A stretch of DNA of 64,000 bases from Rs1 sp038900335 (GTDB lineage Bacteria; Pseudomonadota; Gammaproteobacteria; Pseudomonadales; Balneatricaceae). The notes beneath the pieces were generated by a model. That model did not search any database and had not been told where the DNA came from. It was given only the letters and a program-made list of their open reading frames with translations. The translations under genes and the position numbers were made by a program. Below are positions 43,605 through 52,430 of the stretch, piece after piece (the first letter of the stretch is position 1; every line of letters begins with the position of its first letter). The stretch spans positions 1 to 64,000 of the forward strand of contig JBBMRB010000017.1 in assembly GCA_038900335.1 (NCBI GenBank). Direction: 5' to 3'.

Positions 43605-44831
43605 TTAATCTTCTAGTAAATTCCTACCTTTTGTTGCGGCTATGCGCATTCTCAAAGCATTCAATTTAATGAAGCCTTCAGCATCTTGCTGATTATAAGA
43701 ACCTGCATCATCTTCCATCGTCGCAATCGCCTCATCAAACAAACTATCATTAGAGCGACGCCCTACCACACTGATATTGCCTTTATAAAGCTTAATACGT
43801 ACATCACCATTGACGTGACGCTGGCTATAATCGATTGATTGCTGAAGCATTTTACGCTCTTCTGACCACCAAAAACCGTTATAAATCAATTTAGCGTAGC
43901 GCGGCATTAACTCATCTTTTAAATGAGCAGCTTCACGGTCTAGCGTAATTGACTCAATCGCGCGATGAGCTTTTAACATGATGCTACCACCTGGTGTTTC
44001 ATAACAGCCACGTGCTTTCATACCAACAAAACGGTTTTCTACAATATCTAAACGACCTACACCATTAGCGCCGCCGACTTTATTCAATGTCTCTAATACT
44101 GTTGCAGGGCTCATTGCCTCGCCATTAATGGCAACAATGTCACCTTTTTCATAAGTCAGCTCCAGGTAGCACGCTTCATCAGGTGCGGCTTCTGGCGATA
44201 CTGACCATCTCCACATCTCTTCTTCAGCTTCCGTCCACGGATCTTCTAAAATGCCTGATTCATAAGAGATATGCAGCAAGTTCGCATCCATGGAATAAGG
44301 AGATTTAGTTTTGTTCTTAGCGTAATCAACTTCAATACCATGCTTTTCACAATAAGCCATTAATGACTCGCGAGAAGTCAGATCCCACTCACGCCAAGGA
44401 GCAACAATCGCAACACCTGGCTTAAGTGCATAAGCACCTAGTTCAAAGCGAACCTGATCATTACCTTTACCTGTTGCGCCGTGAGATATAGCATCGGCAC
44501 CTGTCTCATTGGCTATTTCAATTAAACGCTTTGAAATCAATGGACGAGCAATAGATGTACCAAGTAAATACTCGCCTTCATAGACAGTATTAGCGCGGAA
44601 CATTGGGAAAACAAAATCGCGCACAAACTCTTCGCGCAAGTCATCAATATAAATTTCTTTTACGCCTAACGCTTGCGCTTTAGCGCGTGCTGGCTCAACT
44701 TCTTCGCCCTGGCCCAAATCTGCAGTAAAAGTAACTACTTCGCAATTGTACGTTTCTTGCAACCAACGGACGATTACCGATGTATCTAAACCGCCAGAAT
44801 AAGCTAAAACGACCTTTTTAATATCAGACAT
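43605..44831 (-). CDS. argG: Argininosuccinate synthase
   Basis: 408 residues, type-1 length. It joins citrulline and aspartate with ATP in arginine synthesis. The N-type PP-loop AYSGGLDTS (10-18) is followed by FTADLGQGEE, SHGATGKGNDQVRFE, ELTYEKGDIVAINGE and GRRSNDSLFDE, all family signatures. ATG with GGAG upstream. A terminator follows. The neighbour upstream on the same strand is motY, an order also seen in Pseudomonas. Confidence 0.97.
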   Translation of the reverse strand: MSDIKKVVLAYSGGLDTSVIVRWLQETYNCEVVTFTADLGQGEEVEPARAKAQALGVKEIYIDDLREEFVRDFVFPMFRANTVYEGEYLLGTSIARPLISKRLIEIANETGADAISHGATGKGNDQVRFELGAYALKPGVAIVAPWREWDLTSRESLMAYCEKHGIEVDYAKNKTKSPYSMDANLLHISYESGILEDPWTEAEEEMWRWSVSPEAAPDEACYLELTYEKGDIVAINGEAMSPATVLETLNKVGGANGVGRLDIVENRFVGMKARGCYETPGGSIMLKAHRAIESITLDREAAHLKDELMPRYAKLIYNGFWWSEERKMLQQSIDYSQRHVNGDVRIKLYKGNISVVGRRSNDSLFDEAIATMEDDAGSYNQQDAEGFIKLNALRMRIAATKGRNLLED

Positions 44832-45112
44832 CTATCCTGCTCCACACAAATATTTGGCTTAACGCCAGAGTAACATTATTTTTAAGCAGCACATTATATA
44901 GTGCTTATAAAAAAGCCACAACAACCCACAGACAACACAGGAAAAAAGCTTAGTACTATAAGCAATAATGGCCGCAAATTACGACATTTTAAAGAACCAA
45001 TAACAAGCCAACAAAAGAACAAGAATTAAACGAGCCAATGTAAAGAACACTTATTATTAGTCACTTAACCGCATAGTGAGTTAAGTAAAAGCTCAGCCGA
45101 CAATGTCTTAAA

Positions 45113-45973
45113 TCAGCTGGACTCTTTATCTAGACGAATGGTAACTCGTCTGTTTCTCGCTTTATTTTTCTGTGATGTATTAGGTACAACCGGGTATCTC
45201 TCACCGTGATAACGCGTAGTTATCATTGACTCATCAACACCTAAAGACACCAAATAACGGGTAACTTCTTCCGCTCTTTGCTTGGACAAATCTCTGTTTA
45301 ACAGCCTTCTGCCACCACTGTCAGAGTGGCCGTCAATATAGATAGCGCTAACGCTTTTATCTTCTTGCACATAAAACGAAATCAACTCTAAGCGCTCTTT
45401 AGTTGCATCTGATAATGTCCATGCAGCTGGCGGGAACAATACTGCTGTTCTAGCAACTTGACGAAAATTAGCAGGCAATAGGCCGGCGACACATGAAATG
45501 TAGTCATTATAGGCACCTTTGAAGTTTGCTGCAGAGAGCGCAACTCTAAGAATATCTTCAGAATTCATCCATTTATCAACGGTAAACGTTGGTGACATAC
45601 CCTTGTAAAGAGAAACCAACATCTGACCCGCGTAGGCGGCATTGGTTTTTAATACCCTGTCAGCTTCGAGCGGGCCGACGACGGATGTCGGGATACCCGG
45701 CTGCCATGGAGATGCCTCAACAACTAGCATAGCCGGTCGTTTAATAGCTAAACGTTGCGTAGGTTTTAAAGTAAATAAAGGCTCAGACCCTGCTTCATGA
45801 AGAAACTCGCCTATCCCAAAAGCGGGAATCTCTTGTGAGAGTTTACACTCAAACTTAGAAGATTCTAAAACCCATTTAGATTCATCAATTGATGCGCGAA
45901 ATGTCACTGCATGCAACAAGCCGCTTATTGAAACTAACAACAACGCAATAACCAACTTTAATTTCATTACCAT
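45113..45973 (-). CDS. motY: Sodium-type flagellar protein MotY
   Basis: About 286 residues from ATG at 45973; ATG at 45967 is equally possible and the longest frame starts at GTG 45979. A signal peptide (KLKLVIALLLVSISGLLHA) is followed by the MotY N-terminal domain (FECKLSQEIPAFGIGEFLHE) and an OmpA-like peptidoglycan-binding domain (YIDGHSDSGGRRLLNRDLSK, TRYHGERYPVVPN, ARNRRVTIRL). MotY forms the T-ring that holds PomAB/MotAB stators at the flagellar basal body. The location between rnt and argG supports the name; pyrC, present there in Pseudomonas aeruginosa, is absent. Confidence 0.93.
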   Translation of the reverse strand: MVMKLKLVIALLLVSISGLLHAVTFRASIDESKWVLESSKFECKLSQEIPAFGIGEFLHEAGSEPLFTLKPTQRLAIKRPAMLVVEASPWQPGIPTSVVGPLEADRVLKTNAAYAGQMLVSLYKGMSPTFTVDKWMNSEDILRVALSAANFKGAYNDYISCVAGLLPANFRQVARTAVLFPPAAWTLSDATKERLELISFYVQEDKSVSAIYIDGHSDSGGRRLLNRDLSKQRAEEVTRYLVSLGVDESMITTRYHGERYPVVPNTSQKNKARNRRVTIRLDKESS

Positions 45974-46013
45974 TGCCACACTTCACTCATTTGATAAAAA
46001 TATAATTTACTAT

Positions 46014-46658
46014 TTACTGATCGTTAAGAACCATATCCCAACCACCAAGGTCTTTCCAGCGATTAACTATGGAACAAAATAAATCCGCTGTTTTTTCGGT
46101 ATCATACAAGGCCGAATGAGCTTTTTTACCATCAAATGCAATACCCGCTGCATCACAGCCGCGCGCTAACACAGTCTGACCGTAAGCAAGCCCTGACAAT
46201 GTCGCCGTATCAAAGGTTGAAAACGGATGAAAAGGATTACGCTTTAAGTCACATCGCTGCGCCGCTTCCATGACAAAACCATGATCAAAAGAGGCATTAT
46301 GGCCCACTAAAACAGCTCTTTTGCAGCCGTGTGCTTTGACTGCTTTGCGAACCGCTTTGAAAATCATTTCCATTGCCTCAAGTTCAGCAATTGCATTGCG
46401 ATCAGGATCCTGCGGATCTATACCTGTAAAATCTAACGCAGCCTGCTCTATATTAGCCCCTTCAAAAGGCTCTACATGCGCTTCAAAACTATTATCGACA
46501 ATAAGATAACCTTCGTCATCCATCGTTAATGTAACGGCAGCTATCTCAAGTAAAGCATCCGTCCTACAATTAAAACCAGCTGTTTCAACATCAATAACTA
46601 CAGGTAAATAACCTCTAAAACGTTCCACCATCAACTGCGTAATATTACTATTAGCCAA
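46014..46658 (-). CDS. rnt: Ribonuclease T
   Basis: 214 residues from TTG at 46658. AAGGA lies seven bases upstream, and the result has 13 residues before RFRGYLPVVIDVETAGFN, as in the Escherichia coli protein of 215 residues. The longer TTG frame at 46676 overlaps this Shine-Dalgarno. RNase T is a DEDD 3'-5' exonuclease that trims tRNA CCA ends and stable RNAs. Exo motifs: VIDVETAGF (about D23, E25), LVGHNASFDHGF and HSALYDTEKTADLF. It precedes motY on the same strand by 40 bases. Confidence 0.96.
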   Translation of the reverse strand: MANSNITQLMVERFRGYLPVVIDVETAGFNCRTDALLEIAAVTLTMDDEGYLIVDNSFEAHVEPFEGANIEQAALDFTGIDPQDPDRNAIAELEAMEMIFKAVRKAVKAHGCKRAVLVGHNASFDHGFVMEAAQRCDLKRNPFHPFSTFDTATLSGLAYGQTVLARGCDAAGIAFDGKKAHSALYDTEKTADLFCSIVNRWKDLGGWDMVLNDQ

Positions 46659-46791
46659 AAGAATATCCTTAACCAAGCCTAAGCTTAAAATAAATTTTTA
46701 AATCAATTAGATACATTCTAACAGCGCCGACAACAAAAGCATCTAGATTCTTCCATATCAGCAAAATATACAATTATATTAATAATAGACC

Positions 46792-46817
46792 AAAAAAAAC
46801 CCAGTATTAACTGGGTT
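46792..46817 (-). terminator. Intrinsic terminator after the peroxiredoxin gene
   Basis: AACCCAGT (46798-46805) and ACTGGGTT (46810-46817) form a perfect eight-pair stem with loop ATTA. On the minus strand the stem is followed by TTTTTTGG. The plus strand also has a T tract. Confidence 0.88.
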
Positions 46818-46837
46818 TTTTAAAAATATCGTAATAA

Positions 46838-47440
46838 TTACAGCTTGTCAGATTCAGCTGATAAGTATGCAGCAACGCCATCTGGAGATGCATCCATTCC
46901 TTTATCGCCTTTGCTCCAACCTGCTGGGCAAACTTCGCCGTGCTCTTCATGATGTTGAAGCGCTTCAAAAAGACGAATTAGCTCGTCCATGTTACGACCT
47001 AATGGTAGGTCGTTAACGATTTGTGAACGAACATTGCCATTTTGATCAATAATGAATGCACCACGAAAAGCAACACCGCCTTCACTCTCAACATCATAAG
47101 CTTTACAAATTTCATGGTTGATATCAGCAACAAGTGTGTAATTTACCTGGCCGATACCGCCTTTATCGACAGCAGTATTACGCCATGCATTATGTGTAAA
47201 ATGTGAATCGATAGAAACACCAATCACTTCTACATTCAACGCTTTGAATGCTTCAACACGATGATCCAGAGCGATCAATTCTGAAGGGCAAACAAAAGTA
47301 AAATCTAAAGGATAGAAAAATACTAAAGAGTATTTACCTTCAGTTGCTTGTGCAAAATTATAACCATCTACTATTTGGCCATCAGCTAACACTGCTGCCG
47401 CTGTGAAATCAGGTGCTTTTTTACCGACTAATACGCCCAT
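46838..47440 (-). CDS. 2-Cys peroxiredoxin (AhpC/TSA, Prx1 type)
   Basis: 200 residues. It reduces hydrogen and alkyl peroxides. The peroxidatic Cys is in FYPLDFTFVCPSELIALD and the resolving Cys in GEVCPAGWSKGDKGM near the C-terminus; HNAWRNTAVDKGG is typical of the subfamily. The same gene lies near rnt in Pseudomonas. It follows grxD on the minus strand and has its own terminator. ATG with a GGAG Shine-Dalgarno seven bases upstream. Confidence 0.96.
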   Translation of the reverse strand: MGVLVGKKAPDFTAAAVLADGQIVDGYNFAQATEGKYSLVFFYPLDFTFVCPSELIALDHRVEAFKALNVEVIGVSIDSHFTHNAWRNTAVDKGGIGQVNYTLVADINHEICKAYDVESEGGVAFRGAFIIDQNGNVRSQIVNDLPLGRNMDELIRLFEALQHHEEHGEVCPAGWSKGDKGMDASPDGVAAYLSAESDKL

Positions 47441-47475
47441 TTGAACTCTCCATTATAGGTATTAAAATCTAATTA

Positions 47476-47497
47476 CTTTGCTTACAAATAAGCAAAG
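47476..47497 (-). other. Perfect hairpin between grxD and the peroxiredoxin gene
   Basis: CTTTGCTTA (47476-47484) and TAAGCAAAG (47489-47497) form a nine-pair stem with loop CAAA. On the minus strand TAATTAGATTTT follows, a weak T tract. It may terminate grxD transcripts partly. Confidence 0.5.
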
Positions 47498-47512
47498 CAT
47501 GAAAATTATTTA

Positions 47513-47836
47513 TTACTCTGCTGTTTTAGCTGCTGCTGAAACAAGTGTTTTTAACTCACCTGATTCAGCTAATTCACAAACGATATCACAACCACCGACT
47601 AACTCACCGCCAACCCACAATTGAGGGAACGTCGGCCAATTAGCTATTTTAGGAAGCTCTGCACGTATATCTTGGTTTTCCAAAATATTAACGAATGCAA
47701 ATTTTTCTTCGCAGGCCATCAATGCCTCAACAGTCTTTGATGAGAAACCACACTGCGGAAAACGCGGCGTACCTTTCATGTATAATAATATAGCGTTACT
47801 TTCAATTTGCTCTTTTATCGTTTCAGCAGTAGTCAT
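47513..47836 (-). CDS. grxD: Monothiol glutaredoxin Grx4
   Basis: 107 residues from ATG at 47836 (GAG upstream), giving MTTAETIKEQIESNAILLYM, which matches Escherichia coli GrxD; the longer TTG frame is not needed. It carries the monothiol site PQCGFSSKTVEAL, the WPTFPQLWVGGELVGGCDIV glutathione-binding segment and a typical C-terminus. It binds or transfers [2Fe-2S] clusters. It is next to the peroxiredoxin gene, as in related genomes. Confidence 0.96.
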   Translation of the reverse strand: MTTAETIKEQIESNAILLYMKGTPRFPQCGFSSKTVEALMACEEKFAFVNILENQDIRAELPKIANWPTFPQLWVGGELVGGCDIVCELAESGELKTLVSAAAKTAE

Positions 47837-48232
47837 ATCACTCTCGCATATTGCCATAGGCAATTAAATCAAAATTAATGGCGCAATCATAACATAGACT
47901 TTAGAGTGTTTCCCTACATCTTTAGCCCTAGAACCGCTAATATAAAAAATAAATAAGCAGCTCAATCACACCCAGTAAAAATACTTTTGTATAGCACTTA
48001 AATAGGGTAACAATGATTTTTTTCAATGCCTAAACAACAATATAAACTTGATAATCTTCTACATTTATCTTGAAATCACCCTAGCCGAGGCGCAAATTTA
48101 ATGCTATATATAACCCTAAATTAAACCCTATCTTCAATTTTACCCCGCCATATACCGCTATTCATCAATGTTTTATTACACATCATTGAAAAATGAGCTT
48201 TTTACTATTGGCAATAAAAAATTAGAAATCAT
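47837..48232. other. 396-base divergent intergenic region
   Basis: A spacer between grxD and argF with no gene visible. It is AT-rich. TCAATG (48165-48170) and CATTGA (48184-48189) are an inverted pair in the argF promoter region, but I cannot recognise a clear ARG box. Confidence 0.45.
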
Positions 48233-49147
48233 ATGAAAAATGTCAGACACTTTTTAACTCTATTAGATCTTTCAACAGCAGAATTCCACCAGATTATCGA
48301 ACGCGCGATTGAGCTTAAGGCGATGCGTAACAAGGGTGAAAATTTCGCACCTTTTACCAACAAAGTACTGGGTATGATTTTTGAAAAATCATCCACTCGT
48401 ACCAGAGTCTCATTTGAAGCAGGTATGGCACAATTTGGTGGCCACGCTATGTTTTTATCATCAAGGGATACCCAACTTGGTCGCGGCGAGCCGATCCAAG
48501 ATTCTGCAAAAGTTATCTCTAGTATGATTGATATCGTCATGATCAGAACGTTTGAGCACACTACTGTAGAAGAGTTTGCTAAACACTCAAGTGTTCCGGT
48601 AATCAATGCGCTAACTGATTCTTACCACCCCTGCCAATTACTTGCGGATATGCAAACGTTTTGGGAGCAGCGCGGCAACATCAAAGGCAAAAAAGTAACA
48701 TGGGTTGGCGATGGCAATAATATGTGCCACTCATACATTAATGCAGCGCGAGTACTTGATTTTGAACTCGCTATCGCCTGCCCGCAAGGATACGATCCAG
48801 ACCCTGCTTTAGTAGCGCAAAATAGCGATAGAGTGACAATTTACCGCGACATTAAAGAGGCGGCAAAAGACTCTCACTTAATTGTGACCGACGTATGGGC
48901 ATCGATGGGTCAAGAAGAAGAGCAAAAAGCACGTGAGAAAAGTTTTGCTAACTACCAAGTCAACGAAGAGCTAATGACACTTTGTGATGACGATGTATTG
49001 TTCATGCACTGTCTACCTGCCCATCGCGGTGAAGAAATCAGTGAAAACATGTTAGAGCATCAAAGCAGTGTCGTGTTCCAAGAAGCAGAAAACCGCTTAC
49101 ACGCACAAAAAGCGTTAATGGAATTTTTACTAAATAACAGTAACTAG
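48233..49147 (+). CDS. argF: Ornithine carbamoyltransferase
   Basis: 304 residues. It makes citrulline from ornithine and carbamoyl phosphate, the substrate of ArgG encoded 3.4 kb away. The carbamoyl-phosphate motif SSTRTR (53-58), the HPCQLLAD motif and the ornithine-loop region FMHCLPAHRGEE are present, along with VWASMGQEEE. The length fits the anabolic enzyme. The Shine-Dalgarno is weak. A hairpin terminator follows at 49183. Confidence 0.97.
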   Translation: MKNVRHFLTLLDLSTAEFHQIIERAIELKAMRNKGENFAPFTNKVLGMIFEKSSTRTRVSFEAGMAQFGGHAMFLSSRDTQLGRGEPIQDSAKVISSMIDIVMIRTFEHTTVEEFAKHSSVPVINALTDSYHPCQLLADMQTFWEQRGNIKGKKVTWVGDGNNMCHSYINAARVLDFELAIACPQGYDPDPALVAQNSDRVTIYRDIKEAAKDSHLIVTDVWASMGQEEEQKAREKSFANYQVNEELMTLCDDDVLFMHCLPAHRGEEISENMLEHQSSVVFQEAENRLHAQKALMEFLLNNSN

Positions 49148-49182
49148 ATTCTATTATAACGACAGCTTTTGCGAACAGAGGG

Positions 49183-49209
49183 TACCCGCTATTATTTATT
49201 TAGCGGGTA
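49183..49209 (+). terminator. Terminator hairpin after argF
   Basis: TACCCGCTA (49183-49191) and TAGCGGGTA (49201-49209) form a perfect nine-pair stem with a nine-base loop. Only TCATTCTTT follows, so termination may be imperfect. Confidence 0.65.
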
Positions 49210-49371
49210 TCATTCTTTGCTAAATAACATGCTATTAGCTCTGCTTTAATCCCACTTTTTACTGTGCATTTGCCAACCTGTAATCAAACGAAGATGGCAC
49301 ACTATTAATGCTACTCACAGCTTGCATAACCATATAATAAATTGATTTAACAAAACGACTTAAAAAACACC

Positions 49372-49388
49372 ACAATACTCTGTATTGT
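49372..49388. promoter_or_regulatory. Perfect inverted repeat upstream of metR
   Basis: ACAATAC (49372-49378) and GTATTGT (49382-49388) flank TCT. The site is about 160 bases before metR. It could be an operator or a tight hairpin. Confidence 0.4.
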
Positions 49389-49545
49389 AGTTCAGTATTT
49401 TTTACTTAAACAACTGCTATTTTGTAGGTATTAGATAGTCATACTTAACTAATAATTAAAGCTCTGCTCTGTCTTTAAAAATAGTTATGTTTTTGCTAAT
49501 GACTGACACCTTCACCAACACTAAACATTTATCTCTGAGACAACC

Positions 49546-50460
49546 ATGATCGAGTTAAGACATTTAAAAACATTAGCCGCACTGCGAGACACAGGATCAT
49601 TAGTAGAGGCTGCCGATCGCATCCATTTAACTCAATCAGCCCTTTCCCATCAGATAAAAGATCTTGAAGACCGCTTTAATTGCTCTTTATTCGTCAGAAA
49701 AACAAAACCGATTAGCTTTACTGCTGCAGGCAGAAGAATGCTGGCTTTAGCAGATAATATTTTACCTATGGTTAAAAATACAGAGCGCGAAATTGCCCGC
49801 CTTGCCTGTGGTGAAACCGGTCGTTTAAATGTCAGCATTGATTGTCACAGTTGTTTTGAATGGCTTATGCCCACTATTGATAGTTTTCGCAAAAACTGGC
49901 CTGAAATTGAAATGGACCTAGCTAATGGCTTCACTTTTGCGCCGATTCCAGCCCTTGCCAAAGGCGATATTGACTTAGTTATCACTTCAGATCCCATTCC
50001 TCGCAACGGTATCAGCTACACTCCGCTTTTTAGTTATGAATCGCTAATCGCAATGAGCAATAATCACAGTTTAATTAATAAAAAGCATATCGATGCTACA
50101 GATTTTATTGATGAGACCTTGATTACCTACCCTGTCAACCAAGACAGGCTAGACATTTTTACTCGGTTTCTAGACCCTGCAGGTATTCAACCTAAAGAGA
50201 TAAGAACCACTGATCTTACGTTAATGATGATACAACTAGTGGCAAGTGGTAGAGGCGTAGCCGCACTTCCAAACTGGGCACTGGATCAATATCTACAAAA
50301 AAATTACATTAGCGCTAAGCCCATCGGCGATAAAGGCCAATGGTGTACTCTTTATGCAGCAATTCGCGAAGAGCAGTTAAATGCCGAGTTTATGACTGAC
50401 TTTTTAGAGACCGCCAGAGAAGTCTCTTTTGCTAATTTGGCGGGTATTAAATCCGCTTGA
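49546..50460 (+). CDS. metR: LysR-type regulator MetR
   Basis: 304 residues. The N-terminal HTH (LRHLKTLAALRDTGSLVEAA, TQSALSHQIKDLE) and the effector domain (DCHSCFEWLMPTID, DLVITSDPIPRNG, YPVNQDRLDIF) match Escherichia coli MetR over the whole length. MetR activates methionine genes such as metE and metH with homocysteine as coeffector. No met gene is adjacent, so its targets are elsewhere. ATG with GAGA upstream. Confidence 0.94.
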   Translation: MIELRHLKTLAALRDTGSLVEAADRIHLTQSALSHQIKDLEDRFNCSLFVRKTKPISFTAAGRRMLALADNILPMVKNTEREIARLACGETGRLNVSIDCHSCFEWLMPTIDSFRKNWPEIEMDLANGFTFAPIPALAKGDIDLVITSDPIPRNGISYTPLFSYESLIAMSNNHSLINKKHIDATDFIDETLITYPVNQDRLDIFTRFLDPAGIQPKEIRTTDLTLMMIQLVASGRGVAALPNWALDQYLQKNYISAKPIGDKGQWCTLYAAIREEQLNAEFMTDFLETAREVSFANLAGIKSA

Positions 50461-50584
50461 AATAGCTATTCCAACAGTGCACTTGCCAATATCAGTACGC
50501 TTTAGTTCATTTAATTAAGCACTATATGCTGTTGCCCCTTTGTTTCTGGTTAATGATACCTTAAACTGTCAGGCCTTAAAAAGT

Positions 50585-50612
50585 ATTGGCTAAAGCCGTA
50601 CTTTGAGCCAAT
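50585..50612 (+). promoter_or_regulatory. Hairpin in the leader of the DAHP synthase gene
   Basis: ATTGGCTAAAG (50585-50595) pairs with CTTT-G-AGCCAAT (50601-50612) with one bulged G and loop CCGTA. It lies 65 bases before the start. No T tract and no leader peptide rich in Trp, Tyr or Phe is seen nearby. Confidence 0.45.
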
Positions 50613-50676
50613 TTACTCGATACTCATATGGCTCAATAATTTTACTAAAATCGATCTATATAATTGGCGAAATACA

Positions 50677-52029
50677 ATGGATATCTGGACACCGCAAAGC
50701 TGGCGCAGCAAACCTATTTTACAGCAACCAAACTACCAAGATTTAGCGAAGGTACAGGCAGTTGAGGCACAGTTAAAAAACATGCCCCCACTCGTTTTTG
50801 CTGGCGAAATCAGAGATTTACACCGTCAATTAGGCGAAGTAGCTCAAGGTAATGCTTTTTTACTTCAAGGTGGTGATTGCGCTGAAACTTTTGCTGAGTT
50901 CAATGCCAATAAAATTAGAGATACCTTCCAAGTACTTCTGCAAATGGCGGTGGTTTTAAGCTTTGCCGGTGGTACTCCTGTTGTTAAAATAGGACGAATG
51001 GCGGGTCAGTTTGCCAAACCACGCTCTAGCGACTTAGAGACCATTGGCGATCAATCGCTACCTAGCTATCGCGGCGATATCATTAATGGTAATGAGTTTA
51101 ACGAACAAGCTCGTACTCCCGACCCTGAGCGCATAATTAAAGCGTACCATCAGTCATCATCTACGCTTAATTTACTGCGTGCCTTTGCTCAAGGCGGCTT
51201 TGCTGATTTGCATAAAGTACATCAATGGAACCTTGGCTTTGTTAATGAGAGCCCACTGGGTGAGCGTTATTTCAATTTAGCCAACCAAATAGATCAAGCG
51301 CTAACATTTATGGAAGCTTGCGGCATCAACTCCGCCACTACGCCACAAATTCGCGGCACGACTTTATTCACCTCCCATGAAGCGTTATTACTCGGCTATG
51401 AAGAAGCACTAACTCGCAAAGATAGTCTTACAGATCAATGGTATAATTGCTCTGCTCACATGATTTGGATCGGCGACAGAACAAGACAGCCCGATCATGC
51501 CCATGTTGAATTTTTACGCGGTGTTAAAAACCCTATCGGTATTAAAGTAGGACCGACAACGTCAGCTGAGGATCTAATAAAATTACTCGATATACTCAAC
51601 CCTGAAAACATCCCTGGAAGAATTACTTTAATTGCTCGAATGGGTGCGCAAAATATTGCCGATAAACTGCCACCTTTAGTACAGTTAATTAAACGTGAAG
51701 GGCGCAGCGTAGTCTGGAGCTCGGACCCGATGCACGGTAATACCATTACTGCATCTAGTGGTTATAAAACACGTAGTGTTGATGCTATTTTGACTGAAAT
51801 CAAAGGTTTCTTCCAAGTGCATAAATCTGAAGGCACTCACGCTGGCGGAGTACATTTAGAGATGACCGGACATAACGTGACAGAGTGTATCGGTGGTGCT
51901 TATCAAATCACCGAAGAAGGCTTGGCACATCGCTATGATACGTTCTGTGATCCTCGATTAAATGGTGAACAAGCACTTGAGTTAGCATTTTTGATCGCTG
52001 AAACGCTCAAATCAGCTAAAGCGGGCTAG
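50677..52029 (+). CDS. Class II 3-deoxy-7-phosphoheptulonate synthase
   Basis: 450 residues. It condenses phosphoenolpyruvate and erythrose 4-phosphate, the first step to aromatic amino acids. Class II signatures: WTPQSWRSKPILQQPNY, LLQGGDCAETFAEF with the metal Cys, VVKIGRMAGQFAKPRS, GVKNPIGIKVGPT and WSSDPMHGNTI. The type resembles plant, Mycobacterium and Pseudomonas PhzC-like enzymes, not the class I AroFGH of Escherichia coli. yqcC starts three bases after its stop. A leader hairpin lies upstream. Confidence 0.95.
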   Translation: MDIWTPQSWRSKPILQQPNYQDLAKVQAVEAQLKNMPPLVFAGEIRDLHRQLGEVAQGNAFLLQGGDCAETFAEFNANKIRDTFQVLLQMAVVLSFAGGTPVVKIGRMAGQFAKPRSSDLETIGDQSLPSYRGDIINGNEFNEQARTPDPERIIKAYHQSSSTLNLLRAFAQGGFADLHKVHQWNLGFVNESPLGERYFNLANQIDQALTFMEACGINSATTPQIRGTTLFTSHEALLLGYEEALTRKDSLTDQWYNCSAHMIWIGDRTRQPDHAHVEFLRGVKNPIGIKVGPTTSAEDLIKLLDILNPENIPGRITLIARMGAQNIADKLPPLVQLIKREGRSVVWSSDPMHGNTITASSGYKTRSVDAILTEIKGFFQVHKSEGTHAGGVHLEMTGHNVTECIGGAYQITEEGLAHRYDTFCDPRLNGEQALELAFLIAETLKSAKAG

Positions 52030-52031
52030 TT

Positions 52032-52349
52032 ATGGCACATCAACAAATTGGCCAAACATTGCGTTTAATATCCGCTGTGATGCAACAACAAGGTTTATGG
52101 CAAAATGAGCCCCCTAGCGATGAAAAGCTAGCTAGCACACTGCCTTTTTGTGTCGATACATTAACGTTTGGTGAATGGTTACAATGGGTTATGTATCCTA
52201 AGCTGATTGTTATTGTAGAAACCAAAGCGACACTGCCTGCTAACAGTAATATGGCGAGCATGGCCGAACAAGCCTTCAAAAAAGAGCCTAGTGATACTAG
52301 AGAATTACTAGCGCTGATCGTGCAGTTAGATCAAGATATTACTACCTGA
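52032..52349 (+). CDS. yqcC: YqcC family protein
   Basis: 105 residues, with PFCVDTLTFGEWLQWVMYPK matching the core PFFMDTMEPLEWLQWVLIPR of Escherichia coli YqcC. The function of this small family (DUF446) is not established. It begins three bases after the DAHP synthase stop, so the two are probably co-translated. In other gammaproteobacteria yqcC lies next to truC. Confidence 0.9.
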   Translation: MAHQQIGQTLRLISAVMQQQGLWQNEPPSDEKLASTLPFCVDTLTFGEWLQWVMYPKLIVIVETKATLPANSNMASMAEQAFKKEPSDTRELLALIVQLDQDITT

Positions 52350-52359
52350 TATTCATAGT

Positions 52360-52393
52360 AAAAAGTTTAAGGACACTGCTCTTTAAGCTTTTT
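52360..52393 (+). terminator. Terminator-like hairpin after yqcC
   Basis: AAAAAGTTTAAGGA (52360-52373) pairs with TCTTTAAGCTTTTT (52380-52393), 14 pairs including two wobbles, with a six-base loop. The T tract is part of the descending arm. Confidence 0.6.
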
Positions 52394-52430
52394 GTTACGA
52401 CACATTTTTTAACAGTATTAGAGATACCTT

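Larger units (their letters stand above)
49148..49545. other. 398-base intergenic region before metR
   Basis: No gene is visible. It holds the argF terminator (49183-49209) and a perfect seven-base inverted repeat (49372-49388). I do not find a TGAA-5-TTCA MetR site or a metE start here. Confidence 0.5.
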
